64,000 nucleotides of DNA, from the NCBI RefSeq assembly GCF_001544575.2, contig NZ_FCNY02000010.1:308748-372747 (forward strand). The letters are read 5' to 3'. Under the pieces are notes generated by a model. The model was not told the DNA's origin and did no database searches. It saw nothing but the letters and a program-made list of their open reading frames with translations. Below are positions 1 through 8,603 of this stretch, piece by piece. A program made the position numbers and the translations under genes. This DNA comes from Caballeronia cordobensis. GTDB lineage: Bacteria; Pseudomonadota; Gammaproteobacteria; Burkholderiales; Burkholderiaceae. Positions within the stretch are counted from its first letter, which is position 1. Every line of letters begins with the position of its first letter.

Positions 1-597
1 GGCGTTCGCGAGGAATTCGACCTCGTTGTCGCGGGCGTGGGCATGGTAGCGAACGACGAACTCGCGGCTGAAGCAGGCCTCCCTTGCGCGGGCGGCGTGC
101 TGTGCGACGTCGAAGGCCGCACGGTCGATCCATATGTCTTCGCGTGCGGGGATGTGGCGTCGTTCGAGCATCCGTTCGGACCGGTCGGAATGCGGCGCCT
201 GGAATCGTGGGACAACGCGGAGCAACAGGGCGCGGCATGTGCCAGGGCCATCCTCGGCAAGCAGGCGGTGGCGCATTCGCTGCCCTGGTTCTGGTCCGAT
301 CAGGGCGACGTGAATGTGCAGATCCTCGGGTTCCCGAATGCGACCGCCACACCGGTCGTAAGAGAAGGCGACGGCAAGGTGACGCTGGTCTGGCTGGAGG
401 AGTGCGCAACCGACGAACCCGCGCGAATTGTCGCGGCGGTCTGCATCAACGCTGCGGCAGACATGCCGGTACTGCGCCGCATATGGCAGAAGGGCGTGCG
501 TGTCGATCGAGAGACGCTCGCCGCGAAGGACGTAAGTCTCAAAAGCCTTCTGCAGCGGACGGTCGGCGGGGCAAAGAATGGAGGTGCGAATAATTAG
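1..597 (+). CDS. Ferredoxin/NAD(P)H reductase, C-terminal part (gene begins before the window)
   Basis: This is the C-terminal part of an FAD-dependent pyridine-nucleotide reductase of the type that feeds electrons to a ferredoxin for an oxygenase or P450. The reading frame is open from base 1, so the first ATG at 37 is internal. The visible residues include the second dinucleotide-domain strand ending in VVAGVGM, the FAD-binding segment with ACGDVA, and the C-terminal reductase domain with LESWDNA and PWFWSDQ, which are hallmarks of the BphA4/putidaredoxin-reductase family. The first FAD-binding motif and the first NAD motif lie upstream of the window. No terminator was seen after the stop; an MHS-type transporter follows in the same direction about 100 bases later. 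Its oxygenase partner is not visible here, and the salicylate-type operon further on has its own reductase. Confidence 0.9.
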   Translation, partial: GVREEFDLVVAGVGMVANDELAAEAGLPCAGGVLCDVEGRTVDPYVFACGDVASFEHPFGPVGMRRLESWDNAEQQGAACARAILGKQAVAHSLPWFWSDQGDVNVQILGFPNATATPVVREGDGKVTLVWLEECATDEPARIVAAVCINAAADMPVLRRIWQKGVRVDRETLAAKDVSLKSLLQRTVGGAKNGGANN

Positions 598-701
598 AGG
601 CGCCTCAGGCATCGGGCTTTTGCATTTACATCGACAGAGCACATCAGAGCGTGGTGGTACCGGGGTCCGGCTGACCGTCCATGCCGAAAAAGGAGACAGG
701 C

Positions 702-2051
702 GTGAAAGCTTTTGAAAGCTCGCAGGAGTGGCACGACGCAGTCGCGAGCACGGGATCAGCTCCCGGCGCGAGCGCAACGGAATCGGGATCACGACGACTA
801 TTCTTTGCCAGCTTTCTCGGCACGATGGTCGAGTGGTACGACTTTTTTCTCTACGGCTTCATCGCGCCGCTCGTCTTCGAAGAGTTGTTCTTCCCAAAGT
901 TGAACGCGCTCAGCGGCACTATCGCCGTGTACGCGACGTTCGCCGTCGGCTATGCAAGTCGGCCTCTCGGCGGACTTGTGTTCGGTCACTTCGGCGACAA
1001 GATCGGCCGCAAGTCGATGATGCTGGTAACCCTGCTGATGATGGGTATCGGTACGGCGGCCATCGGGCTCTTGCCAAGCGTCGCGCAAATCGGCATGACC
1101 GCGACCTGTCTGCTCGTCGCGCTGCGTTTCGTCCAGGGCTTTGCACTCGGGGGTGAGTCGGCGGCTGCCAGCCTGATGGTGCTGGAGAGCGCGCAACAGC
1201 GTCGCCGGGGCCTGCTTGGGGCAGCGCTTCAGGCGGCAGGACCGCTGGGCGTGCTGCTGGCCTCGCTCGCGGTATTCGTCGTATCGCGTCTGCCGCACGA
1301 AGCCTTGCTTGCCTGGGGCTGGCGGGTGCCGTTCCTGGTGAGCGCCGTACTGGTGGTAATCGGCCTGTATATTCGTCTGCGAGTCGAGGAAACAGTCGCG
1401 TTCCGCAAGCAGCAGAGTCAGCACGACCTCACCCGCATCCCGGCGTGGGAGACCTTGCGCAGCTACAAGTGGCCTGTTTTCGTCGTGCTCGTGGTCAGCA
1501 TCATGGAGAGCACGTTCTACTATTTGACGGGTGTCTATTCTATCTCGTACGTAACGAAGACGCTCCATATGCCCGGCTCCGTCGCGATCGGCGCGATCGC
1601 CTGCGCGAACGCTTTCGCCTTGGTATCGGTGCCGCTCTACGGCGCGCTGTCGGACCGCCTCGGGCGCAAGGGCGTGTATTTGCTGGGCATCGTGGCGTCG
1701 GCGATCTACCTGAACTTCTTCTTTACGATGCTCGACGGCCGCTCGCCAATGGTCGTAGTGCTGGCGGTCGTGGCCGCCGTCGGCGTGATTCATGCACCGA
1801 TGTACGCCATGTTCGGCAGCTTCTACGGCGAACTGTTTCCCACGCGAGTGCGCTTCACCGGCTTCTCGATGGGCAAGGCGTTCGGCACGGTGCTCGGCGG
1901 CGGAGTCGCGCCTATGATCGCGGCCTCGCTCGCGGCGCGCAATCACGGCGACCCCTCCGGTATCGGTCTCTACTATCTGTGCCTCGCCTTCGTCGCGCTG
2001 TGTGTGGTGCTGCGCGTGCGCGAAACGCGGCACGACGACATCACCGTCTAG
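702..2051 (+). CDS. MFS transporter, metabolite:H+ symporter (MHS) family
   Basis: This inner-membrane proton symporter imports a small organic acid. It has about 12 hydrophobic segments, and the loop between helices 2 and 3 carries the MFS signature in the MHS form (RPLGGLVFGHFGDKIGRK). A GESAAAS motif follows helix 5, and the length of about 449 aa is normal for the family. I chose the GTG at 702 as the start because an AAGGAGA ribosome site lies at 689-695, at correct spacing. An in-frame ATG at 681 would give seven extra residues but has no ribosome site. The gene precedes a porin by about 100 bases, so the two probably take up one substrate across both membranes. The substrate cannot be read from the sequence; a carboxylate used by the following thiamine-enzyme cluster is an inference. 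Confidence 0.88.
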   Translation: MKAFESSQEWHDAVASTGSAPGASATESGSRRLFFASFLGTMVEWYDFFLYGFIAPLVFEELFFPKLNALSGTIAVYATFAVGYASRPLGGLVFGHFGDKIGRKSMMLVTLLMMGIGTAAIGLLPSVAQIGMTATCLLVALRFVQGFALGGESAAASLMVLESAQQRRRGLLGAALQAAGPLGVLLASLAVFVVSRLPHEALLAWGWRVPFLVSAVLVVIGLYIRLRVEETVAFRKQQSQHDLTRIPAWETLRSYKWPVFVVLVVSIMESTFYYLTGVYSISYVTKTLHMPGSVAIGAIACANAFALVSVPLYGALSDRLGRKGVYLLGIVASAIYLNFFFTMLDGRSPMVVVLAVVAAVGVIHAPMYAMFGSFYGELFPTRVRFTGFSMGKAFGTVLGGGVAPMIAASLAARNHGDPSGIGLYYLCLAFVALCVVLRVRETRHDDITV

Positions 2052-2155
2052 CAACCCCTCAGTTCTCACGTATCCATTGGACGAGCGTCGTGCGCCTCGC
2101 TGGAGGCGCACCGGACGCTGCTTTCGTTCGTCTCCAACATCTCGAACAACACATC

Positions 2156-3280
2156 ATGAAGAAGAACAGGCTTCTCCTCGGCATGCTCGCGCTCGGCGCC
2201 GGCGCCGCACACGCGGACAGCAGCGTGACGCTCTACGGCCTCATCGGTACAGGCCCCGCGTATGTGAACAACGTAAAGGGCAGTCATTTGTTCGAATCCG
2301 CAAGCGGCCTCATTCAGGGTAATCGTTTCGGTCTGAAGGGGCGCGAAGATCTCGGCGGAGGCATGTCGGCCATCTTCACCTTGGAGAATGGCTTCGACGG
2401 CAACACCGGCGCGCTGGGGCAAGGCGGGCGCATGTTCGGACGGCAGGCGTTCGTGGGTCTTGCGACCAGACGATACGGGACACTGACCCTGGGTCGCCAG
2501 TACGACACCAATTACGATTTCATGGCCGATACGGGCGCGGCCAAACTCTTCGGCGGCAATGGCGCGCATGTATCAGATAATGACAACCTGTTCGGCACCG
2601 TGCGCTTCCAGAACTCAGTCAAGTACACGAGCCCGAGCTGGGGCGGCTTTAGCTTCGCTGCCATGTACGCGATGAGCAACGCTGCCGGCGACTTCGCAAA
2701 TAATCGCGCCTACAGCGCGACGGCGGCATACCGCAACGGCAGTCTGAAGCTCGCGGTCGGCTATCTGCAGATGAACCATCCGAATGCGGCTGACAATCCC
2801 AACGGCGCCGCCGGCAGCGATTATCCCGCACCGTTCAGTCTGTTCAAGACCAGCGCACTGGGCCCGCGAACCGCGCTGGTGGATGAGCAGCAGGTGATCG
2901 CCGCGACGGCGTCGTATGCCATCGGGCCGACGCAGGACAATCTCGTGTACTCGCACGCCAAATACCGCTATTTCGACGGTAGCCATCTACGGCTCGACAA
3001 TGCTGAATTGAACGGTACCTGGCACATCACGCCGGATTTTTACACCGGCCTGGGCTACATGTTCACTTTCGGTCGCTATGAGGAATTGAATCAGTCACCG
3101 AAGTGGCATCAGGTCGATCTGGGCATCGACTATCTGCTATCGAAGCGCACTGACCTGTATGCCTTCGCGATCTATCAACGTGCGGTCGGTTCGGCCAGCA
3201 ACGCTGCCATCTTCTTCATGCAGCCGTCGAGCACGAAGTCCCAGGTGGAAGTGTCGTTCGGTATTCGACACCTGTTCTGA
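2156..3280 (+). CDS. Outer-membrane porin (Gram-negative OmpC-like, Burkholderia type)
   Basis: This is a trimeric 16-strand beta-barrel porin. The ATG at 2156 begins a standard signal peptide (MKKNRLLLGMLALGAGAAHA) with cleavage before DSSVTLYG, which is the typical first strand of Burkholderiales porins. Further family marks are the GLKGREDLGGGMSAIFTLENGF segment (constriction-loop entry), GRQAFVGL, and a C-terminal strand ending in phenylalanine (GIRHLF), as needed for BAM-dependent assembly. The length of 374 aa is typical. The same frame is open far upstream, overlapping the preceding transporter, but that extension is only the high-G+C shadow of the MFS gene. It sits between the MHS transporter and the convergent citrate-synthase-like gene. 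No terminator was seen in the short gap to that convergent gene. Confidence 0.93.
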   Translation: MKKNRLLLGMLALGAGAAHADSSVTLYGLIGTGPAYVNNVKGSHLFESASGLIQGNRFGLKGREDLGGGMSAIFTLENGFDGNTGALGQGGRMFGRQAFVGLATRRYGTLTLGRQYDTNYDFMADTGAAKLFGGNGAHVSDNDNLFGTVRFQNSVKYTSPSWGGFSFAAMYAMSNAAGDFANNRAYSATAAYRNGSLKLAVGYLQMNHPNAADNPNGAAGSDYPAPFSLFKTSALGPRTALVDEQQVIAATASYAIGPTQDNLVYSHAKYRYFDGSHLRLDNAELNGTWHITPDFYTGLGYMFTFGRYEELNQSPKWHQVDLGIDYLLSKRTDLYAFAIYQRAVGSASNAAIFFMQPSSTKSQVEVSFGIRHLF

Positions 3281-3300
3281 CCAAGACGTTCACGGCCGGC

Positions 3301-4650
3301 TCACTTGCCTTTGGAAGCAGATGAGCCGATGAACTGCGCACGCGGACGGAGAACGCTTCCATACATGCGCTGTTCCTGCACATGGGCGAGCCATCCGGCC
3401 ACGCGCGCGAGCGCGGAAATCGCGCCGCTCGTGCGTCGCGGCAGACCTATGGCGCGCGTAAGCACCACGGTTCCGAGCTCCTGACGCGGAAGTAAGCCGT
3501 GCTCCTTCGCTATTTGATCGACGAACTGATAGATCGCGTTCATCTGGCGGCTGTTGTCGCTCCGTCGGCGGGCGAGATCGAGCATGTAGCGGGCTCGCGG
3601 ATCGCCCCTCGGATAGATTGGATGCCCGAAACCGGGAACCGCGACGCCGCGTTCAAGCAGTGTATTGGCGCGGCGCATCAATGCCTGCATCGTGCTAGCG
3701 CTGTCAAAGAATTCCTCGACGCGGTCGTACAACTGGCCGGTCAGCGAACCCGTGCTCGCAGCGATACCGGATACGACACAACGATGCAGCGTGCAGCCCG
3801 TCGATGCCGACACGCGGGCGGCGACCGTCGCGGGCGAGAGTTCGTGATCGGCGAGCAGGATCAGCAAAGCTTCCATCGACTCGCGATTAATTTCGGTTGA
3901 TTCGACGGCAAGCGAGGACAGGATGCCCTGTGCCACCGACTGACCAGTCTCCATCGACTTGAAGTGGCTGCGTGGCGACATCAGTCCGCAACATCCGACC
4001 AGCATCTGGATGATATCGATCCCGGCGGACGCCATGTCGAGGTCGGCCGGCTCGGCCGTCGCCGTCCTTCCACGGCGCTGTGACGGCTGCATGCCGAGGT
4101 GCAGCGTAACGATGGAGAAAACGTCGAGCAAATTGCCGGGCTGCATGCGCCACGATGCTTCAATGAGCGTGTTGAGTTCATGCCATGGTTTGCGCTTCGG
4201 CCATTCGAGTTCGACGTTAGTGTCGTTGAGCATTCCGGTCCATAGCAACTGCGCGACGGCCTCGAATGGAAGGCGTGCACGCGCAAGGTCGGTCGCGAGC
4301 CTGCCTCGATAGCGTGGTCCGTCAGGCGTGATCTCGGTCACCGAGGTTGGGATGATCGGCTCGCCAAAATTCATAGCGGATGCAGCGACCGCGCCGTGCC
4401 CATGCCGCGCGAGCGAACGCGATTCGAGACGCCTGAGGTCATCGCGCCAGTAGAGGCGGCCCTTGTGTCCCGCTTGTCCGATGCTGCGGATCAAACCGCG
4501 GCTCACGTAGGCATACAGCGTCTGTTGCCGGACGTTCAGGATCTTCATTGCTTCGGCAGCGGTCACGTAGTCCGTGTGGTCGGACTTCGCCGCCGCGTGT
4601 TCGTCTTTAGTTGCCCGCCGTGCGGGACCGTTCGTGATGACGTCGGACAT
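3301..4650 (-). CDS. Citrate-synthase-family protein with N-terminal MerR/excisionase-type DNA-binding domain
   Basis: Residues about 28-75 form a MerR/excisionase-like helix-turn-helix (TAAEAMKILNVRQQTLYAYV followed by a basic wing). The rest is a citrate-synthase fold: an ADHELSPATVAARV segment near residue 268 and a full citrate-synthase signature, GFGHPIYPRGDPR, near 339-351. The substrate-binding loop that normally reads HGGAN reads TGQLYD near residue 303, so the first catalytic His is replaced by Thr. The protein is 449 aa, and it lies divergent from the thiamine-enzyme/cytochrome operon with two copies of a TTGATCAAT-containing 15-mer in between. What I see is a DNA-binding domain plus a damaged active site. 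A ligand-sensing regulator is my inference; a remodelled acyl-CoA condensing enzyme is the alternative. The start is the ATG at 4650, and its ribosome site is weak. Confidence 0.85.
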   Translation of the reverse strand: MSDVITNGPARRATKDEHAAAKSDHTDYVTAAEAMKILNVRQQTLYAYVSRGLIRSIGQAGHKGRLYWRDDLRRLESRSLARHGHGAVAASAMNFGEPIIPTSVTEITPDGPRYRGRLATDLARARLPFEAVAQLLWTGMLNDTNVELEWPKRKPWHELNTLIEASWRMQPGNLLDVFSIVTLHLGMQPSQRRGRTATAEPADLDMASAGIDIIQMLVGCCGLMSPRSHFKSMETGQSVAQGILSSLAVESTEINRESMEALLILLADHELSPATVAARVSASTGCTLHRCVVSGIAASTGSLTGQLYDRVEEFFDSASTMQALMRRANTLLERGVAVPGFGHPIYPRGDPRARYMLDLARRRSDNSRQMNAIYQFVDQIAKEHGLLPRQELGTVVLTRAIGLPRRTSGAISALARVAGWLAHVQEQRMYGSVLRPRAQFIGSSASKGK

Positions 4651-4668
4651 GTTGATTGGCTGTCGATA

Positions 4669-4770
4669 TTGATCAATAGAACTCTACGGCGAAGCCGTCG
4701 TCGTGTCCATCAGTTCGGTGGGATTGCGCATCGCGCGTTGATCTAACAATCAATCTTGATCAATGGAACT
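4669..4770. promoter_or_regulatory. Divergent intergenic region with duplicated palindromic 15-mer (candidate operators)
   Basis: TTGATCAATAGAACT at 4669-4683 and TTGATCAATGGAACT at 4756-4770 match at 14 of 15 positions and share the perfect palindrome TTGATCAA. They are direct repeats 87 bases apart, near the two ends of the gap between the minus-strand citrate-synthase-like gene and the plus-strand thiamine-enzyme gene. The placement suits operators of a factor controlling both genes. Which factor binds them is not shown. Confidence 0.5.
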
Positions 4771-4857
4771 GAAAACCTTACCTTTGGCTCCGCATGGGGC
4801 CCGCGATCCATCCTTGGCGTCGGCCACAACAACAGAGACTGACCAGGAGGAGACACC

Positions 4858-6792
4858 ATGACGGCTCGAAGAACCTTCCTCAAGGAAGCGATCGCCGCCG
4901 GAGCATCTACCGCGCTCTTGAAGCCGAATGCAGGCGTGGCGCAGCCTGTCAACAAGGCGCAGTCGGTCGCTAAGCCCGGCGCGCGTCTGATTGCCGCCGA
5001 GACGCAGGTGCCGTCGCTTCAGGAAGCGCCTTCAGCAGACGCGGCACACATCGGCAATCCGGGCTCCGACTTCATGGTGGATCTGCTGCGCATGGCAGGC
5101 ATCGACTATGTCGCCGCCATGCCAGGCTCCACGTTTCGCGGCATCCATGAGTCGATCGTGAGTTATGCGGGAGACCAGCACCCGGCGCTCGTCGTCTGCA
5201 CGCACGAAGAGGCGTCGGCGGCGATCGCGCATGGCTATGCGAAGGTCGCAGGCAAGCCGATGGCCTGTCTCGTCCACAGCACCGTGGGGCTTCAACACGC
5301 CTCGATGGCGATCTTCAACGCCTGGTGCGACCGCGTGCCGATGATCGTCATCGCGGGAAACATCGCGGATGCGACGAAGCGCCGTCCCGGCGTCGAGTGG
5401 TATCACACCGCGCTGGATCTTGGCGCGCTGGTGCGCGACTTCACCAAGTACGACGACGCGCCTGTTTCGCTTCAGCACTATGCGGAGTCGTTCGTCCGCG
5501 CTTACACGCTTTCTATTACGCCGCCGATGGAGCCGGTGCTTCTTGTCGCGGACGGCGAGCTGCAGGAGCGCCCGATCGAGAACCCGAGGGAGATTTCGGT
5601 GCCGCCGTTTCGTCCGGTCTCGCCGCCCGTTGCGGGCCGGGCTGCGCTGGAAGAGACCGCACGCATGCTTTGCGGCGCGACGAATCCGGTCATCGTCGCG
5701 GACCGCGCGATCCGTTCGCAGGCTGGCATGGATGCGTTGGTGGCGCTTGCGGAAGCGGTGAACGCGCCGGTCGTCGACCTGCTCGGACGGCTGAATTTCC
5801 CGACCGGGCATTTCCTAAATCAAACCTATCTCAAGACCGAATTGATATCGCGCGCCGATGTCATTCTTGCCCTCGAAGTATCGGATCTTTGGGGGTTGAC
5901 GGGAACGGTAGCGGACGTCATCGGGCGACCGACCAAAAAGTTTACGAAACCCGATGTCGATCTCGTGAGTGTGTCGACGTCCTATCTCTATTCGAAGTCG
6001 AACATGCAGGACGCGGAGCGGTTCATCGCGCCCACGCTTGCAATCGGCGGAGATGCGCAGGCCTCGCTCGCGCCGTTGCTCGAAGCGGTGAACGCGGTGT
6101 GTACGGATCCCCAGCGCGAGACGATGAGAAAGCGTGCACCCGCACTACGTCAGGCTCATACGCTGATGCGCGAGACCGCGCGACACGACGCGACGCGCGC
6201 CTGGGATGCGAGTCCGATCAGCACGGCAAGACTCTCGCAAGAAGTCTGGAACGTGATCCGACATGAAAATTGGGCACTGGTGTCGTCGTCGTTGTTCATC
6301 AGCCAGTGGCCGCAGCGGTTGTGGGATTTCGACAAGACCTGGCAGTACATCGGCGGCGAAGGCGGCTACGGCGTCGGTTACGGCGCGCCGGCCGCCGTTG
6401 GCGCGGCGATCGCGCATCGGGATGCGGGACGCATTCCGGTCAATATCCAGACCGACGGCGATCTAATGGTGCTGCCCGGTGTGTTGTGGACCGCTGCGCA
6501 TCACAAGATTCCCTTGCTCACCGTGATGCATAACAACCGCGCCTACCACCAGGAATCGATGCACATTCAGCGCATGGCCAACTGGCGCGACCGAAAACCT
6601 GAAAACGGCACGGCGGGCACGCTCATCAACGATCCGCCGATCGACTATGCCGGGCTCGCCAGAAGCATGGGCATGTGGGCCGAGGGACCGATCTCGAACC
6701 CGGCCGATCTCGGACCGGCTCTCGCGCGCGCGATGCAGCGAGTGAAGGCGGGCGAACCGGCCTTTCTCGACGTCCTCACGCAACCTCGCTAG
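4858..6792 (+). CDS. Thiamine-diphosphate-dependent enzyme (acetolactate-synthase/benzoylformate-decarboxylase superfamily) with Tat signal
   Basis: This 644-aa protein has the three-domain plan of the acetolactate synthase/2-oxoacid decarboxylase superfamily. The catalytic Glu lies in THEEASAA (near residue 117), there is a central TPP_enzyme_M-like domain, and the C-terminal ThDP/Mg site runs from TDGDLMVLPG (about 531-540) to MHNNRAYH (about 558-565). Unusually, the N-terminus is a twin-arginine signal, ARRTFLKEAIAAGASTALL, followed by an Ala-rich segment and AQ, so the folded holoenzyme is probably exported. The start at 4858 has a strong AGGAGGAG ribosome site. A di-haem cytochrome c begins 8 bases after its stop, which suggests electrons from the substrate pass to c-type haem. 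The substrate is unknown; a 2-oxoacid or an aldehyde is plausible. The superfamily is certain, the reaction is not. Confidence 0.88.
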   Translation: MTARRTFLKEAIAAGASTALLKPNAGVAQPVNKAQSVAKPGARLIAAETQVPSLQEAPSADAAHIGNPGSDFMVDLLRMAGIDYVAAMPGSTFRGIHESIVSYAGDQHPALVVCTHEEASAAIAHGYAKVAGKPMACLVHSTVGLQHASMAIFNAWCDRVPMIVIAGNIADATKRRPGVEWYHTALDLGALVRDFTKYDDAPVSLQHYAESFVRAYTLSITPPMEPVLLVADGELQERPIENPREISVPPFRPVSPPVAGRAALEETARMLCGATNPVIVADRAIRSQAGMDALVALAEAVNAPVVDLLGRLNFPTGHFLNQTYLKTELISRADVILALEVSDLWGLTGTVADVIGRPTKKFTKPDVDLVSVSTSYLYSKSNMQDAERFIAPTLAIGGDAQASLAPLLEAVNAVCTDPQRETMRKRAPALRQAHTLMRETARHDATRAWDASPISTARLSQEVWNVIRHENWALVSSSLFISQWPQRLWDFDKTWQYIGGEGGYGVGYGAPAAVGAAIAHRDAGRIPVNIQTDGDLMVLPGVLWTAAHHKIPLLTVMHNNRAYHQESMHIQRMANWRDRKPENGTAGTLINDPPIDYAGLARSMGMWAEGPISNPADLGPALARAMQRVKAGEPAFLDVLTQPR

Positions 6793-6800
6793 GAGCGCAC

Positions 6801-7418
6801 ATGAAGCCGATACGCATGATCGCGCTGGCCGTGAGTGCGCTTGCCTGCTGGATCGATATGACCTCGCCGCCTGCGATGGCTGGACAGGCGGACGTTCAAG
6901 CCGGACAGGCGCTGTACATGAAAAAGGGCTGTTACGAATGCCATGGGCCCGTGGGGCAGGGCAGCATCATGTCCGGGCCCGCCCTCGCACCGTCCCCGTT
7001 GCCGGTAGAGGCGATGACGGACTACGTCCGCTCGCCGAAGGGGCAAATGCCTCTCTACAGCAGCAAAATCCTGCCTGATCGCGATCTGGCGCAGATTCAA
7101 GCGTATCTCGCGGCGGTTCCGGCGTCCCCGGACGCGGACAGTATTGCACTGCTCGGCGGAGCCTCTACGGCATCGTCGTCTAAAGACGACTCCGAACGCG
7201 GACAGCAGGTATATGTCGCACGATGCGCGTCCTGTCATGGCGCATCGGGAGGCGGTGCGGTCGGGCCGTCGCTCGTCGATGTCGCGAAACGTCGTGGTGT
7301 TCCGGGCATCGAGTCATTCGTGCGCAATCCGTCAGGTGCCATGCCAAAGCTTTTCCCGGAAGTTCTGAGCGAGTCGGATGTTCAGGCCGTCGCCCAATAC
7401 GTAGCGGGGCTCAGGTAG
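6801..7418 (+). CDS. Di-haem c-type cytochrome, periplasmic
   Basis: This 205-aa exported electron carrier has two tandem cytochrome-c domains. After a hydrophobic signal segment ending near AMAG, haem sites CYECH (C44, C47, H48) and CASCH (C142, C145, H146) are visible. Candidate sixth-ligand methionines are M83 in GQMPLY and M181 in GAMPKLF. The ATG at 6801 has an AGGAGC ribosome site that begins right after the upstream stop, so it is translationally linked to the Tat-signal thiamine enzyme. The obvious reading is that it accepts electrons from that enzyme and hands them to the respiratory chain. This is inferred from position; the two haem sites and the export signal are seen directly. 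A long in-frame extension upstream of 6801 is a shadow of the preceding gene. Confidence 0.9.
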   Translation: MKPIRMIALAVSALACWIDMTSPPAMAGQADVQAGQALYMKKGCYECHGPVGQGSIMSGPALAPSPLPVEAMTDYVRSPKGQMPLYSSKILPDRDLAQIQAYLAAVPASPDADSIALLGGASTASSSKDDSERGQQVYVARCASCHGASGGGAVGPSLVDVAKRRGVPGIESFVRNPSGAMPKLFPEVLSESDVQAVAQYVAGLR

Positions 7419-7576
7419 GCCGCTGCGCGCGTCAGGCAGACGCTCCGGGCCGATACCGGAGCGCACGGCCGCAGTTCAACGTCTTGAAGCTGGGCCCTCG
7501 ATTCTGTCTCATGAGAGACGCGTGTTCAGGTTCGCGCTGAACTCGCGGACCACGTGCAGTACGCGTGGCGACGACA

Positions 7577-8479
7577 TCAGGGCGCGAAGGTTTCAAACAT
7601 CGTCTGCCTGAGCCATTGATTGCCCGGATCACGATGGTTTCGCGCGTGCCATAGCACGGTGATGGTGATGTCGGGAATCTTGATCGGGCACGGGGCGCTG
7701 ATGAGTCCGAAAGGCGCGAGCGTACTCATCGCATAGGCGTGCGGCACCACGGCGATCAGATCGGTCGTTTGCAGAATATGCCCAACTGCAACGAAATGCG
7801 GCACGCGCAAGCGGACGTTACGGCGTATGCCGGCCCGCTGAATGACGGTATCGACCATGCCGTGTCCGGTCCCCTCGGCCACGATCGACACATGCTCGGC
7901 GTCCGAGAACGTCTTGCTCGTCATGCCCGCGCCGGCCAGCGGATGATCGGCGCGAAACAGACAGACGTAACGCTGACGGAACAAGCGGCGCTGAAAAAAT
8001 CCCCCCTTCAGATCTGGTAGAAAGCCGATGGCAAGGTCTACCTGGCCATGCTCCATGTCCGCGCGGAGTGTGTCGGACTGGTTGCGCACCGTGCTAATCG
8101 TCACACCCGGTGCGATCAACGCGAGCTTGCGCATCAGGACCGGCAGGAACGAGATCTCGCCGATGTCTGTCATCGCGACTGTGAATGCTCGCGTGCTCGA
8201 TGCCGGATCGAAAACCGACATCTGATTCAACGTATGGTGAATCGCGCCCAGTGCATTGGCGATCGGCTCGGCCAGCGCCTCAGCGAACGGCGTCGGAACC
8301 ATGCCTTTCGAGGTTCGCAGAAACAGTTCGTCGCCAAGCACCTTTCTCAGCCTCGCCAGCGCATTGCTGATGGCCGGCTGAGACGTGCCGAGCGCGGTGG
8401 CGACGGCCGAAACACGTCGCTGCTGCAATAGCTCCTGAAAGACGACAAGCAGGTTGAGATCGATATCGTGAAGTTCCAT
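7577..8479 (-). CDS. LysR-family regulator of the salicylate/gentisate cluster (NagR/NahR-like)
   Basis: This is a transcription factor with an N-terminal winged helix-turn-helix (TALGTSQPAISNALARLRK) and a C-terminal effector-binding domain, about 300 aa in all. The opening DIDLNLLVVFQELL and the KGMVPTPFAEALAEPI segment are characteristic of the NodD/NahR/NagR branch, whose members respond to aromatic acids such as salicylate. I chose the ATG at 8479 because it is preceded by GGGGCAG, and family members begin with MEL/MRDIDLNLL. The upstream in-frame ATG at 8491 has no ribosome site and would place the start almost on the operator dyad. It is divergent from the oxygenase operon, and a T-N11-A dyad lies at 8506-8520. 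Probable role: salicylate-responsive activator of the operon and its own autoregulator. Confidence 0.88.
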   Translation of the reverse strand: MELHDIDLNLLVVFQELLQQRRVSAVATALGTSQPAISNALARLRKVLGDELFLRTSKGMVPTPFAEALAEPIANALGAIHHTLNQMSVFDPASSTRAFTVAMTDIGEISFLPVLMRKLALIAPGVTISTVRNQSDTLRADMEHGQVDLAIGFLPDLKGGFFQRRLFRQRYVCLFRADHPLAGAGMTSKTFSDAEHVSIVAEGTGHGMVDTVIQRAGIRRNVRLRVPHFVAVGHILQTTDLIAVVPHAYAMSTLAPFGLISAPCPIKIPDITITVLWHARNHRDPGNQWLRQTMFETFAP

Positions 8480-8505
8480 CGGCTGCCCCATTTGGCAAAA
8501 GCATT

Positions 8506-8520
8506 ATCAATCTGAGTGAT
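8506..8520. promoter_or_regulatory. LysR-type binding dyad in the divergent promoter
   Basis: ATCA-N7-TGAT (8506-8520) contains a T-N11-A LysR core and lies between the regulator gene and the oxygenase operon, close to the regulator start. This is the expected position of the recognition site of a NahR/NagR-type activator. It was identified by eye and binding is inferred. Confidence 0.45.
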
Positions 8521-8603
8521 TTTGCGTATCAAGGAGATTCTATTTATCGATTTCTCGGCTCCGTGCATCATGCATCAAACGCAAGCATGGAGACACGGAA
8601 GTC

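Noticed and set aside
681..701. ATG at 681 as start of the MHS transporter
   Set aside because: No ribosome site in place, whereas the GTG at 702 has AAGGAGA at good spacing. Not excluded.
798..2111. 437-codon minus-strand frame opposite the MHS transporter
   Set aside because: Composition is His/Arg/Gln-rich and has no membrane or enzyme motif, while the plus frame is a clear transporter.
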